Source: Coriobacterium glomerans PW2
Lineage (GTDB): Bacteria; Actinomycetota; Coriobacteriia; Coriobacteriales; Coriobacteriaceae
Assembly (NCBI RefSeq): GCF_000195315.1
Contig: NC_015389.1
Coordinates: forward strand, 310,001-374,000
DNA: 64,000 nucleotides
Direction of reading: 5' to 3'
This document shows, in pieces, positions 54,074 to 62,801 of this stretch (its first letter is position 1; each line of letters begins with the position of its first letter). A program made the translations under genes and the position numbers. The notes beneath the pieces were generated by a model, which saw nothing but the letters and a program-made list of their open reading frames with translations, had not been told where the DNA came from and did no database searches.

Positions 54074-56275
54074 ATGCGTACGATGACAGTGCTCTCCCGA
54101 GATTGGACGTTTGTCAAACAGGCAGCCGATGCCGAGGAGGCAGCGCGTCTGCCTGGAGAGAGCGTCGAGGTGCCGCACACATGGAACGCGACGGACGGTC
54201 AAGATGGCGGCAACGATTACCACCGGGGAACCTGCTGGTACGTTCGTCAGCTGGACAAGCCGACCGACCTCGGTGATCGTCGCGTGTGGCTGGAGTTTCG
54301 CGGCGCGGCGATGAGCGCTGCGGTCTTTCTCAATAAGGAGCTGCTGTGCGAGCACGCGGGAGGCTATTCCACCTTTCGCGTCGATCTGACCGATCATCTG
54401 CTGGCGCACAACACGATCGCCGTGAGCGTAGACAACACGGAGAACGATCGCGTATACCCCCAGACGGCCGATTTCACATTCTACGGCGGCCTGTATCGGC
54501 CGGTGCTGATGCTGGTCGTGCCCGCCTGCCATTTCGCGCTGGGACCCGATGGAGGTCCGGGAATCCACATCACCACTAACGTGGATCCCCATCTCCGGCA
54601 CGCCACCGTGGAGGCGCAGGCATGGATCGAAGGCGACGCCTCCGAAGTGATCTTCACGATAAATGAAACGCGCCGCGCCGCGGCGGTGGTCGACGGACAT
54701 GCATCCGCTACGTTTGAGATGGATCATATCCGTCTTTGGGATGGTCTGAGAGATCCGTTTCTCTATGATGCCACGGCGTCGTTGGCATCAGGCGATGAGG
54801 TCGCCTGCCGGTTCGGTCTGCGAAGCTTCGAGATCGATCCATCGCGAGGCTTCCTGCTCAATGGCAGACCCTATCCTTTGCGAGGAGTGTCGCGCCATCA
54901 GGATCGATGGGGAGTCGGAACGGCGATCAGCGACAGGATGATGCGTGAGGACATGGACATCATCCGAGAGCTAGGTGCCACCACCGTGCGCCTCGCGCAC
55001 TACCAGCACGCTCAGGAGTTCTACGATCTGTGCGACGAGTGCGGTATCGTCGTATGGGCGGAGATCCCCTACATCACCATGCAACTGAGCGATGGCCGAG
55101 CCAACATGCTGAGCCAGATGCGCGAGCTGGTCGTGCAGTCGTACAATCATCCCTCGATCGCGGTATGGGGCCTCTCCAATGAGATCACCGCGGCGACTCC
55201 GGTGGATGATGCTCTGCTGAAGAACCATCGAGATCTCAATGATCTGTGCCATGCGCTCGATCCGTCCCGTCTCACGACGATGGCAAACGTATTCATGCTC
55301 GAAACCGATAGCGAACTGCTATCCATACCGGATGTGAACAGCTACAACCTGTATTTCGGATGGTATCTGGGGGAGCTGGAGCAAAACGACTCGTTCCTCG
55401 ATGACTTCCACGAGGCGCATCCGGATATGCCGCTCGGACTTTCGGAGTATGGGGCCGATGCCAATCCGGACATCCAAAGCGCCCATCCAGAAAAGGGAGA
55501 TTACTCGGAGTCCTATCAATGCATCTACCACGAGCACATGCTTGAAATGATTCAGAGCAGGCCATGGCTGTGGGCCACGCACGTCTGGAATCTGTTCGAT
55601 TTCGGTGCGGACGGCAGAGATGAGGGAGGGAAACACGGGCAGAACCAAAAGGGCTTGGTCACATTCGACCGCTCGCTTAAGAAGGACGCCTTCTATCTGT
55701 ACCGTGCCGCTTGGAACAAAAAAGACCCCTTCGTTCACCTTTGCGGGTCGCGATATGTCGATCGCGCAGAGGATGTCACGGAAGTCAAAGTCTATTCAAA
55801 CTGCTCAGAGGTGTCGCTTTTCGTTGACGGCGCGCTGCTTGGCACGCAGAGAGGCGCCACGGTCTTCCGCTTTCAGGTGCCGATCACCGGCGAGCATCTC
55901 ATCGAGAGCAAATCCGGCGCATGCTGCGATGCGATACAGGTGCGCAAGGTCGACGCTCCCAATCCGCGGTACTCGCTGAGCTGCGAGCGCGCGGTGAGCA
56001 ACTGGTTCGATCGCGAGCAGGTCGATCCCGATTTCTACTCGGTCGTGGACACGTTCGGAGATCTGCGGAAAAATGACAAGGCAAAGGCAGTTATCGATCG
56101 AACCATGAAAGAAGCCGCGGCGTCAAGAGGCGATGTGGCGACGAGGGTGCAGGACAATCCGGCACTTCAACGCATGATGGAGCGCATGACGTTTCTGAGC
56201 CTGTTGAAGCAGGGCGGCGCAGACGAGCAGAGCGTACAGCAGCTCAACCGCGTTTTGCAGTCCATACCCAAGTAG
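54074..56275 (+). CDS. Glycoside hydrolase family 2 (beta-galactosidase-like)
   Basis: 733 residues, no signal peptide. Jelly-roll (VEVPHTWNATDGQDGGNDYHRGTCWY), Ig-like (SRGFLLNGRPYPLRGVSRHQD) and barrel (MMREDMDIIRELGATTVRLAHYQHAQ) domains; acid/base Glu in AVWGLSNEITA and nucleophile Glu in LGLSEYGADAN. A C-terminal extension of ~130 residues (helical, from ~600) replaces the long domain of LacZ. HTWN and HYQH match beta-galactosidase-type enzymes, but beta-glucuronidase or exo-activity on galactans remain possible. 73 bp after the symporter; the GH1 gene follows. Confidence 0.92.
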   Translation: MRTMTVLSRDWTFVKQAADAEEAARLPGESVEVPHTWNATDGQDGGNDYHRGTCWYVRQLDKPTDLGDRRVWLEFRGAAMSAAVFLNKELLCEHAGGYSTFRVDLTDHLLAHNTIAVSVDNTENDRVYPQTADFTFYGGLYRPVLMLVVPACHFALGPDGGPGIHITTNVDPHLRHATVEAQAWIEGDASEVIFTINETRRAAAVVDGHASATFEMDHIRLWDGLRDPFLYDATASLASGDEVACRFGLRSFEIDPSRGFLLNGRPYPLRGVSRHQDRWGVGTAISDRMMREDMDIIRELGATTVRLAHYQHAQEFYDLCDECGIVVWAEIPYITMQLSDGRANMLSQMRELVVQSYNHPSIAVWGLSNEITAATPVDDALLKNHRDLNDLCHALDPSRLTTMANVFMLETDSELLSIPDVNSYNLYFGWYLGELEQNDSFLDDFHEAHPDMPLGLSEYGADANPDIQSAHPEKGDYSESYQCIYHEHMLEMIQSRPWLWATHVWNLFDFGADGRDEGGKHGQNQKGLVTFDRSLKKDAFYLYRAAWNKKDPFVHLCGSRYVDRAEDVTEVKVYSNCSEVSLFVDGALLGTQRGATVFRFQVPITGEHLIESKSGACCDAIQVRKVDAPNPRYSLSCERAVSNWFDREQVDPDFYSVVDTFGDLRKNDKAKAVIDRTMKEAAASRGDVATRVQDNPALQRMMERMTFLSLLKQGGADEQSVQQLNRVLQSIPK

Positions 56276-56314
56276 ATAGCGGATTTATACATTTCGTCAT
56301 CGGAGGAGATCAGC

Positions 56315-57625
56315 ATGCTGCCAGATGGATTTCTGATCGGAGCGGCGACCGCCGCGCATCAGGTCGAGGGAAACAACGTGCACAGCGACCTTTGGGCTCT
56401 GGAGCAGATGGAGCACAGCAGCTATGTCGAGCCCTCGCTCGACGCTATGGATCATTACCGACGCTATGCCGAGGATATCGCTCTTCTCGGATCAGCAGGG
56501 CTCGACGCTTATCGATTCTCTCTGGAATGGGCTCGCATCGAGCCTGTGGAGGGGCAATTCGACGATGGGGCGATCGAGCATTACCGCGACGTCATCCGAT
56601 GCTGCAAGACGCACGGCGTCGAGCCGATTGTGACCCTGATGCATTTCTCCAGCCCGTTTTGGCTGACCGAACATGGCGGCTGGGAGAGCGATGATACGCC
56701 CAGGCGCTTCGAGCGCTATGTGGAGAAGATCGTATCCGCACTTGGAGATGACCTCGGCTATGTGTGCACCATCAACGAGGCAAACATCGGATTTCAGATC
56801 GCCCGAATAACAGAGCTCTTCAAACGACAGGCTCAAGCTGCGCAGGTGAAGGCGGCCAGTCATGACGTGTCCGGATCTGCTGCGGAAAGCAATTTGCAGA
56901 TGGGAATGAACCTGCAAAAGATGCTAGAGGTACGACAGCTGCAGGAAAAGGAGTGCGAGCAGGTATTCGGTTGCGCCGTCCCGCAGACGTTCACAAGCGC
57001 CCGCTCAAAGCACGGGGACGAGATCGTGATGGAGTCACATGAGAGGGCGCGTCGTATCATCCGTCGGGTCGCTCCGCATGTTCGAGTCGGTCTTACGCTG
57101 AGCCTGCACGATATCGTAGCGTTGCCGGGAGGGGAGCAGCTCGCTCACAAGGAGTGGGACGAGGAATATCTGCACTATCTCCCGGTGATCGAGGCCGACG
57201 ACTTTCTGGGAGTTCAAAACTACACGCGCTCCCTCGTCGGCCCCGACGGAGATCAACCGGCCCCCGAGGGCGCGGAGCTGACCCAAGCGGGATATGAATT
57301 TTGCCCGCAGGCGTTGGAAGGCGTGATTCGATCGGTTGCCGAGAACTTCTCAGCGGAGCTTATGGTCACAGAAAACGGGATAGCGACCGATGACGACAGC
57401 CGACGTGTTGCGTTCATTTCCGAGGCGCTTTCCGGTGTCGATCGGTGCTGCGCAGATGGCATTCCTGTGAGCGGATACATGCATTGGAGCCTGATGGATA
57501 ACTTCGAATGGCAGCTCGGCTTTGCCATGCACTTCGGTCTTGTGCACGTTGATCGCGAAACCCAGTGTCGAGTGCCCAAGCCGAGTCTCGAGCATCTCGG
57601 TTCATTCGCCAAAAGGGACCATTGA
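56315..57625 (+). CDS. Glycoside hydrolase family 1 (beta-glucosidase-like)
   Basis: 436 residues, cytoplasmic. N-terminus FLIGAATAAHQVEGNNVHSD is canonical. The acid/base is in VCTINEANI (usual NEP is replaced by NEA) and the nucleophile in LMVTENGIATDD; WSLMDNFEWQLGF gives the aglycone-site Trp. A ~65-residue helical insertion (ELFKRQAQAAQVKAAS...) follows the acid/base. Sequence around the active site does not show the phospho-glycosidase Lys/Tyr clearly, so a plain beta-glucosidase/galactosidase is preferred. Last gene of the operon. Confidence 0.9.
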   Translation: MLPDGFLIGAATAAHQVEGNNVHSDLWALEQMEHSSYVEPSLDAMDHYRRYAEDIALLGSAGLDAYRFSLEWARIEPVEGQFDDGAIEHYRDVIRCCKTHGVEPIVTLMHFSSPFWLTEHGGWESDDTPRRFERYVEKIVSALGDDLGYVCTINEANIGFQIARITELFKRQAQAAQVKAASHDVSGSAAESNLQMGMNLQKMLEVRQLQEKECEQVFGCAVPQTFTSARSKHGDEIVMESHERARRIIRRVAPHVRVGLTLSLHDIVALPGGEQLAHKEWDEEYLHYLPVIEADDFLGVQNYTRSLVGPDGDQPAPEGAELTQAGYEFCPQALEGVIRSVAENFSAELMVTENGIATDDDSRRVAFISEALSGVDRCCADGIPVSGYMHWSLMDNFEWQLGFAMHFGLVHVDRETQCRVPKPSLEHLGSFAKRDH

Positions 57626-57667
57626 GTCGAAGCGGAAGTCGCGAGCTTTTGAGCAGGGTGAGCCGTT

Positions 57668-58294
57668 CTAGCGCTCGCCCTGCTCGCGAACACCGCGCCC
57701 TGCCGGCTGCGCAAGCGTTGAGAGCACCTCGCTCGCGTCATGCGACACGCGCAACACGGCATCGGTCATCTCTGCGATATCTCGGCTCATGTCTTGCATG
57801 ATCCAGACAAACGCCAACGAGTAGACCCCGCCTGTTATGAATGCGGTGAAATCTCCGACAGCCTGTTCCCCTGCGCTTCTTTTTCGGTCATCTACGGGAG
57901 CGATTCCCATGGAATGCTGCGTCGCCAAAATCCACAGATGGCCGAAAAGCGCTGCGAGCAGATGATTCTCCCGAAGCAGGTCGAACAGCTGGTGATGACG
58001 TTGCATAGCTTGAAAAAACCTGTAGATGAGCTGTCTTCGATCCGGACTGCTCGCAATCGATCCTTCGAGCTCATCGCTGATATCGCGAAATATCGCCGCG
58101 GCATAAAAGCCGCACACATCCTCTGTCGCATCGAAGTGCCGGTAAAATGTCGGGCGCGAAACGCCGGCCCGCTCACATATGAGCTTGATCGTCACCTCTG
58201 CAAAAGGGAGCTCTTTCAGAAGTTCGATCAGAGCATCTCCGATAGCCTGTTGGGCAACTTTGTTTCGTTTTGACGAATAGAGGCGATATGCCAC
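57668..58294 (-). CDS. TetR/AcrR-family transcriptional regulator
   Basis: 208 residues. HTH: IGDALIELLKELPFAEVTIKLICERAGVSRPTFYRHFDATEDV (residues ~17-60). The C-terminal half is a TetR_C_8-like helical ligand domain. Start GTG 58294 after AAGGAGTC. It is convergent to the GH1 gene and stands 57 bp from the GntR gene, in the same direction. It may bind the TTACATATG-type palindrome in the glycosidase promoters, which is TetR-like, but that link is inference. Confidence 0.9.
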   Translation of the reverse strand: MAYRLYSSKRNKVAQQAIGDALIELLKELPFAEVTIKLICERAGVSRPTFYRHFDATEDVCGFYAAAIFRDISDELEGSIASSPDRRQLIYRFFQAMQRHHQLFDLLRENHLLAALFGHLWILATQHSMGIAPVDDRKRSAGEQAVGDFTAFITGGVYSLAFVWIMQDMSRDIAEMTDAVLRVSHDASEVLSTLAQPAGRGVREQGER

Positions 58295-58351
58295 GGTGAC
58301 TCCTTAGAGAGCTGATCGATCTTCTGATTTCGGCAGCGCAAGGGCCGGCCA

Positions 58352-59065
58352 TCAAGCGCTGAAGTACGTATCGAACGTTTTCACGACATGTTTTCGCTCT
58401 TCGATCATCATATGCAGGTGCTGTGATATAAGGAAGCCCACCTCTGTCGTTTGCCTCGCGACGATCGCCTCGCGAAGCGCATGGTGCTCTTTCAAGATGG
58501 CTTCCCATTCCAAGCCCTTGGTTTGAACGCGAAGCAAGCGAAAACGTTCGAGATCGGCGTTGGTGGCGCTCAGCCAGGTCCAGACCGGTGTGCGTCCCGC
58601 TATGTCGAAAAGGGTCTGATGCATGAGGTTGTCAGTGGCGAAGAAGTCGTTGTAGCTGTGACGCTCGCGCGCACGCTCCTGAAGGCGGATCGTGCGATCA
58701 ATCAGCCTGACATCGGCTGTTGTCGCGATCGCGCAGCACTCGATCGCGACTTCGCGTTCGAGATGCTCGCGGACGAACCGGGCATTTTCAGCACGGTCGA
58801 GATCGATCGTCGTCACATATGTGCCGCTCTGCGGCATGATGCGGACGAGGCCCTCCTGTTGAAGCCGAACCAAAGACTCGCGCACCGGGGTTCGTCCCAT
58901 GTTCAGATGATCGCTCAGATCCTTGAGGATCAGTTTCTCTCCGGGTTTGTACTCCAAGCGGATGATGCTGCTGCGGATGGCTTGAAATGCCTGCTCCTGA
59001 AGTTTGGACAACGGCTCTTTCTGCAATGAATTCCCCCAAGTCTGATTCGAAGATTTACGTGCCAT
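58352..59065 (-). CDS. GntR-family regulator, FadR subfamily (FCD domain)
   Basis: 237 residues. Winged HTH (KPGEKLILKDLSDHLNMGRTPVRESLVRLQQEGLVRIMPQSGTYVT) and an all-helical FCD ligand domain with metal-binding residues (D..H in DNLMHQTLFDIAG, EHHALREAI, QHLHMMIEERKH). FadR-type proteins recognise palindromes and respond to sugar acids, pentoses or organic acids. TGATATATCA in the GH43 and symporter promoters is of the right kind (UxuR-like AT palindrome). Together with the TetR gene it forms the regulator pair of the glycan locus. Confidence 0.92.
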   Translation of the reverse strand: MARKSSNQTWGNSLQKEPLSKLQEQAFQAIRSSIIRLEYKPGEKLILKDLSDHLNMGRTPVRESLVRLQQEGLVRIMPQSGTYVTTIDLDRAENARFVREHLEREVAIECCAIATTADVRLIDRTIRLQERARERHSYNDFFATDNLMHQTLFDIAGRTPVWTWLSATNADLERFRLLRVQTKGLEWEAILKEHHALREAIVARQTTEVGFLISQHLHMMIEERKHVVKTFDTYFSA

Positions 59066-59223
59066 TCTACAGCAAAAATGTCATGAATCAGGCATCTGGT
59101 CAGCTTGATTGAAACTCAGTTGGTTGGGTGACTCCACACGCGGTCTGTGGAGACGCCTAAGGCGAGCTCGCCGGCTGAAACTCTTTCACGCAGATAGAAG
59201 AGGGGTTGCCTATTCTATATTTT

Positions 59224-59237
59224 TGACAGATATGTCA
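59224..59237. promoter_or_regulatory. Dyad TGACA-GATA-TGTCA upstream of the XRE gene
   Basis: Perfect 5-bp arms around four bases, overlapping a TTGACA box at 59223. It is a likely operator, either for the divergent GntR gene or for the XRE regulator that begins 80 bp downstream. Confidence 0.4.
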
Positions 59238-59266
59238 GTTTATCTAAACATTAATGATGTTATAAG

Positions 59267-59296
59267 TTGACATATAGGTGGTTGTAAAGCTATTAT
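59267..59296 (+). promoter_or_regulatory. Promoter of the small XRE gene
   Basis: A perfect TTGACA (59267-59272), 18-base spacer and TATTAT (59291-59296) stand 24 bp before the ATG at 59320. Confidence 0.6.
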
Positions 59297-59319
59297 CTGA
59301 GTAACAGAAAGGGGGAGAT

Positions 59320-59523
59320 ATGTCTACTCTCAAAGAGGTACGCAAAGCGCGCGGGCTGACACAGAAAGATGTTGCAGATCACCTCGGAATATCTCGGCAA
59401 ACCTATTCAGGATATGAAAATGAGCAGGATAGGATGACCATTGGGCAAGCCAAGTCCGTCTGCGCCATGCTCAAATGCGAGATCATCGAGGTCTTCGCTC
59501 CTGCAGGAGCGGACAAGAACTAG
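59320..59523 (+). CDS. Small XRE-family HTH protein
   Basis: 67 residues, almost entirely an HTH_3 domain: LKEVRKARGLTQKDVADHLGISRQTYSGYENEQDRMTIGQAKSVCAMLKCEIIEVF. AAAGGGGGAGA precedes the ATG. No obvious partner follows: the ~490 bp downstream contain only weak ORFs and the pyruvate-kinase terminator. It may be a relict of a toxin-antitoxin or phage-like pair, or an independent regulator. Confidence 0.85.
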   Translation: MSTLKEVRKARGLTQKDVADHLGISRQTYSGYENEQDRMTIGQAKSVCAMLKCEIIEVFAPAGADKN

Positions 59524-59945
59524 ATAGGCATGAGATCCTAACATTGATGTCAGTATCTCAAACTCATCAGTGTTTGTTCCTCCATGGGAGATCGTGTTTA
59601 CTCCTACCATAGTATGTGTTGTTCGATGCCTTGAAGGCTTTTATCGAGCTGGGCGTCTTTCAAAAAGCTCATGCTGATCGGATCAAGAGCCGCAGGAGAT
59701 CTCATCTTCGCGATCCGGTTGTCCATGGTCGAGTCTTCTTCGCGAACCGCAGCAGATATGATTGAAACTCTGCTGAAAAAGATCTTCACTGATAGTAAGA
59801 CGATAGACGGATGCGGCTCGTTTCCGTATGGATCCATCGACCGATTCACGCGCGAGCGCCGAGCACGCTCGCGGTGCGCGTGCCTCCTCGCTACATATCG
59901 CTGATCTGTCGCTGTGAATAGTCTTGGATGGACAGTCGGTTTTAA
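59524..59945. other. Intergenic region with only weak ORFs
   Basis: A minus-strand frame 59604-59726 (40 codons from ATG 59726: PISMSFLKDAQLDKSLQGIE) and a plus-strand frame 59671-59904 overlap each other. Neither has a convincing ribosome-binding site or family. They may be remnants of the XRE gene's former partner. Confidence 0.4.
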
Positions 59946-59976
59946 GAAAAAGGCACCGAGCCTATCGCTCGGTGCC
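59946..59976 (-). terminator. Rho-independent terminator of pyruvate kinase
   Basis: Read on the minus strand, GGCACCGAGC, loop GATAG, GCTCGGTGCC is followed by TTTTTCTT. Perfect 10-bp stem with a T tract, 42 bp after the pyk stop codon. Confidence 0.9.
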
Positions 59977-60017
59977 TGTAATAATGCTGCAGCAGCGCCT
60001 TCGCGCGTTTGCGAGTT

Positions 60018-61478
60018 CTAACGAACCTGTGCCACGAAGACCACGTTGGTGGAGGTGATGCGATCCTCCAAGGTGACCGAGGTCTTGGGATCGCCGGCGG
60101 TGACGACGGTGACATCGTCCTTGCGCAGATAGCCGCGCTCCTTGGCCGCCTCGACCGCAGCGGTGATGGTCTCGCTGGCATTCATCTGCGTGATCGACGC
60201 GAGATAGGGATCGACGCCCCAGTACATGATCATCTGCTGAACGGCCCAGTCGTGGCGCGAGAAGGCGACGATGGGGATGTTCGGGCGGAAGTGCGAGATG
60301 AGGCGCGCCGTGCGGCCGGTGGTCGTGGGCAGTGTGATGCACCTGGCACCGACGGTGGTCGCCATGTTGACGGCCGACAGACCGACGACGTTGTTGATCA
60401 CGCGCGTGCCGTGACTGTGCTCGGGCACCTTGAGCTCGGCATGTGCGGACAGGAACTTTTCGGTCTCAATCGCGATACTCGCCTGCATCCGCACGGCCTC
60501 GACGGGGTATTTGCCCGCAGCCGACTCACCGGAGAGCATGACGGCATCTGTGCCGTCATAGATCGCGTTGGCGACGTCGGCCACCTCGGCGCGGGTGGGT
60601 CGGGGATTGCGGATCATCGAGTCGAGCATCTGCGTGGCGGTGATAACCGGCTTGTAGACCGCATTGCACTTCGCAATGATCTCCTTTTGGATATGCGGCA
60701 CGAGCTGTGGTTCGATCTCGATGCCCAGATCCCCGCGGGCGACCATGATGCCGTTGGACTCCTTCAGGATCTCATCGAAGTTCTCCACGCCCAGGGCGCT
60801 CTCGATCTTCGGGAAGATGCCGACATGCTCGCCGCCGTTGGCATCGCACAGCTCGCGGATCTCGCGCACGGCCTTGCCATCGCGGATGAACGAGGCCGCG
60901 ATGTAGTCGATGCCCTCGTTCAGACCGAACAGGATGTCCTCATGATCGCGCTCGGTGATCGCGGGGAGGTTGATCTCGACATTGGGGACGTTGACGCCCT
61001 TGCGCTCGCCGATCTCACCGTTGTTCTTGACCACGCAGTGGATGTCCTGGCCGTCGATGCTCTCGACCTCGAGGCCGACGATGCCGTCATCGATCAGGAT
61101 CATCGATCCCGGTTTGACCTCATTGGGCAGATTCATGTGGTCGAGCGAGATGTGAGAAGCGTCACCGAGGTTCTGCTCGGTGGTGGGAGCGGCGGTCACG
61201 ATGATCTTGTCGCCGGTCTTGACGGAGATCTTCTGATGATCCTTGAGCAGCCCGGTGCGAATCTCTGGCCCCTTTGTGTCGAGCAGGATGCCGATCGGCT
61301 GGTTGAGTTCGCGCGAGAGCCGGCGAACGCGTTCGATGCGCTCGTGGTGCTCTTCGTAGGAGCCGTGAGAGAAGTTGAAGCGGGCGACGTTCATGCCCGC
61401 CTTGATCATGTCGCGAAGGATATCGTCGTCGTCGCAGGCGGGACCCATCGTGCATACGATTTTTGTCCGTTTGTACAT
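60018..61478 (-). CDS. pyk: Pyruvate kinase
   Basis: 486 residues. MYKRTKIVCTMGPACDDD, RFNFSHGSYEEH, LDTKGPEIRTG, FPKIESALG (catalytic Lys), MVARGDLGIEI and ATQMLDSMI are all intact, with the B domain inserted after KGPEIRTG and a C-terminal domain ending VVFVAQVR. It converts phosphoenolpyruvate and ADP to pyruvate and ATP. Start ATG 61478 after TGGAGG; the frame runs on upstream. TATAAT on the minus strand (61533-61528) is a likely -10. It sits between glycan genes and drains their sugars. Confidence 0.97.
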   Translation of the reverse strand: MYKRTKIVCTMGPACDDDDILRDMIKAGMNVARFNFSHGSYEEHHERIERVRRLSRELNQPIGILLDTKGPEIRTGLLKDHQKISVKTGDKIIVTAAPTTEQNLGDASHISLDHMNLPNEVKPGSMILIDDGIVGLEVESIDGQDIHCVVKNNGEIGERKGVNVPNVEINLPAITERDHEDILFGLNEGIDYIAASFIRDGKAVREIRELCDANGGEHVGIFPKIESALGVENFDEILKESNGIMVARGDLGIEIEPQLVPHIQKEIIAKCNAVYKPVITATQMLDSMIRNPRPTRAEVADVANAIYDGTDAVMLSGESAAGKYPVEAVRMQASIAIETEKFLSAHAELKVPEHSHGTRVINNVVGLSAVNMATTVGARCITLPTTTGRTARLISHFRPNIPIVAFSRHDWAVQQMIMYWGVDPYLASITQMNASETITAAVEAAKERGYLRKDDVTVVTAGDPKTSVTLEDRITSTNVVFVAQVR

Positions 61479-61584
61479 GCAAACCTCCATTTTTATTACT
61501 CTTCGCATCCAATCATACATGGGACATATTATAGGCGAACAATCCTGCCGTATGTCGGTCAATATCGACCGTATGCCGATTCAA

Positions 61585-61600
61585 CAGACCGTGCGGTCTG
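61585..61600. promoter_or_regulatory. Inverted repeat between pyk and the second GH43 gene
   Basis: CAGACCG and CGGTCTG, 7-bp arms around TG, in the divergent intergenic region (pyk to the left, GH43 to the right). A second small dyad TGTCT/AGACA lies at 61655-61669. Operator function is plausible; no regulator is assigned. Confidence 0.4.
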
Positions 61601-61723
61601 CGTATGATGACGCGAACGTCATATACTCCATACTGAGACCGGTTACAGTATAGGTGTCTGCGATAGACATCAACTGTGACAGAGTCGCGATAGCATCGGC
61701 ATCAGGATAGAGAGGAAGGCATC

Positions 61724-62719
61724 ATGGCGCGCATCCCCAACCCAATTGTGCTCCAACGAGCGGATCCTTATGTGATACGACATGAGGGAATGTATTATTT
61801 CACCGGATCGCACCCTGCATACGATCGCATCATTTTACGCAAGGCGGCGCATCTGTCAGATCTGCAGACGGCAGAGGAGCACACGATCTGGACAAAACAT
61901 GAGACCGGTCCCATGAGTCACCTCATCTGGGCCCCGGAGCTGCATCGCGTCGGCGGCCGATGGTACATCTACTTCGGCGCCGCCCCCGACGACGGGCAGA
62001 GCGACGACACCTTCAACCATCGGGTGTTCTGCCTGGAGAACGATTCCGCCGATCCGACCGGCGGTTCTTGGATCGAGCGCGGTCGGGTCGATACCGGGAT
62101 GGACACGTTCTCCCTGGATGCGACGAGCTTCGAGCATGACGGCGCTCAATATCTCGTCTGGGGCCAGCAGGACCTCGCCATCGAGGGCCACTCGAACCTC
62201 TACATCGCACGCATGGCGAATCCCTGGACGCTCGCGACGGCACCGGTGATGATCGCCAAGCCCGAGTACGACTGGGAGTGCATCCGGTTCAAGGTGTGCG
62301 AGGGCCCGGCGGTCATCGAGCATGCGGGCCGCATCCACATCACCTACTCCGCCTCCGGCACCGGCCCCGAGTACGCCGTCGGAATGCTCACCGCCGACGC
62401 CGGAGCGGATCTGCTCGACGCCGCCTCATGGGTCAAATCGAGCACCCCGGTCTTCACGACCAATGAGGCGGCTCATCTGTTCGGGCCGGGGCACAATTCA
62501 TTCACTGTAGACGAGGACGAGAAGACCGACATCATGGTCTACCACGTGCGCACCTACACCGAGATCAAGGGCGATCCGCTCTACGAGCCGAACCGGCAGG
62601 CCTGCGCCAAGACGATCTCATGGAACGAGACCACCCCGGTGCTGGGAGAGCCCGCGCCCATGACGCGGTGGACCCCGGTCGACATCGCCGTGCTGCCTCC
62701 GGACGGATCTCACGCATGA
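61724..62719 (+). CDS. Glycoside hydrolase family 43 (arabinanase/arabinofuranosidase-like)
   Basis: 331 residues, no signal peptide, a bare five-bladed propeller. Catalytic triad positions: Asp in LQRADPYVIRHEGMYYFTGS, Asp in FSLDATSFEHDGAQYLVWG, Glu in KVCEGPAVIEHAGRIHITYSA. The pattern resembles the exo-alpha-1,5-L-arabinofuranosidase subfamily. GAGAGGAAGG precedes the ATG. It is followed after 82 bp by an oligosaccharide transporter, so the pair probably imports and cleaves arabino-oligosaccharides. Confidence 0.88.
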   Translation: MARIPNPIVLQRADPYVIRHEGMYYFTGSHPAYDRIILRKAAHLSDLQTAEEHTIWTKHETGPMSHLIWAPELHRVGGRWYIYFGAAPDDGQSDDTFNHRVFCLENDSADPTGGSWIERGRVDTGMDTFSLDATSFEHDGAQYLVWGQQDLAIEGHSNLYIARMANPWTLATAPVMIAKPEYDWECIRFKVCEGPAVIEHAGRIHITYSASGTGPEYAVGMLTADAGADLLDAASWVKSSTPVFTTNEAAHLFGPGHNSFTVDEDEKTDIMVYHVRTYTEIKGDPLYEPNRQACAKTISWNETTPVLGEPAPMTRWTPVDIAVLPPDGSHA

Positions 62720-62801
62720 TCGTGCATGGGGCGGGATTGCAAGACGCGTTCCGCGAAACGAGAACTGGACTATTTGATCTCAAGAATGCTGAGGCGATAT
62801 C

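Noticed and set aside
60009-61607. 532-codon plus-strand open frame
   Set aside because: Antisense shadow of pyruvate kinase; His/Asp/Leu-rich composition typical of such shadows.
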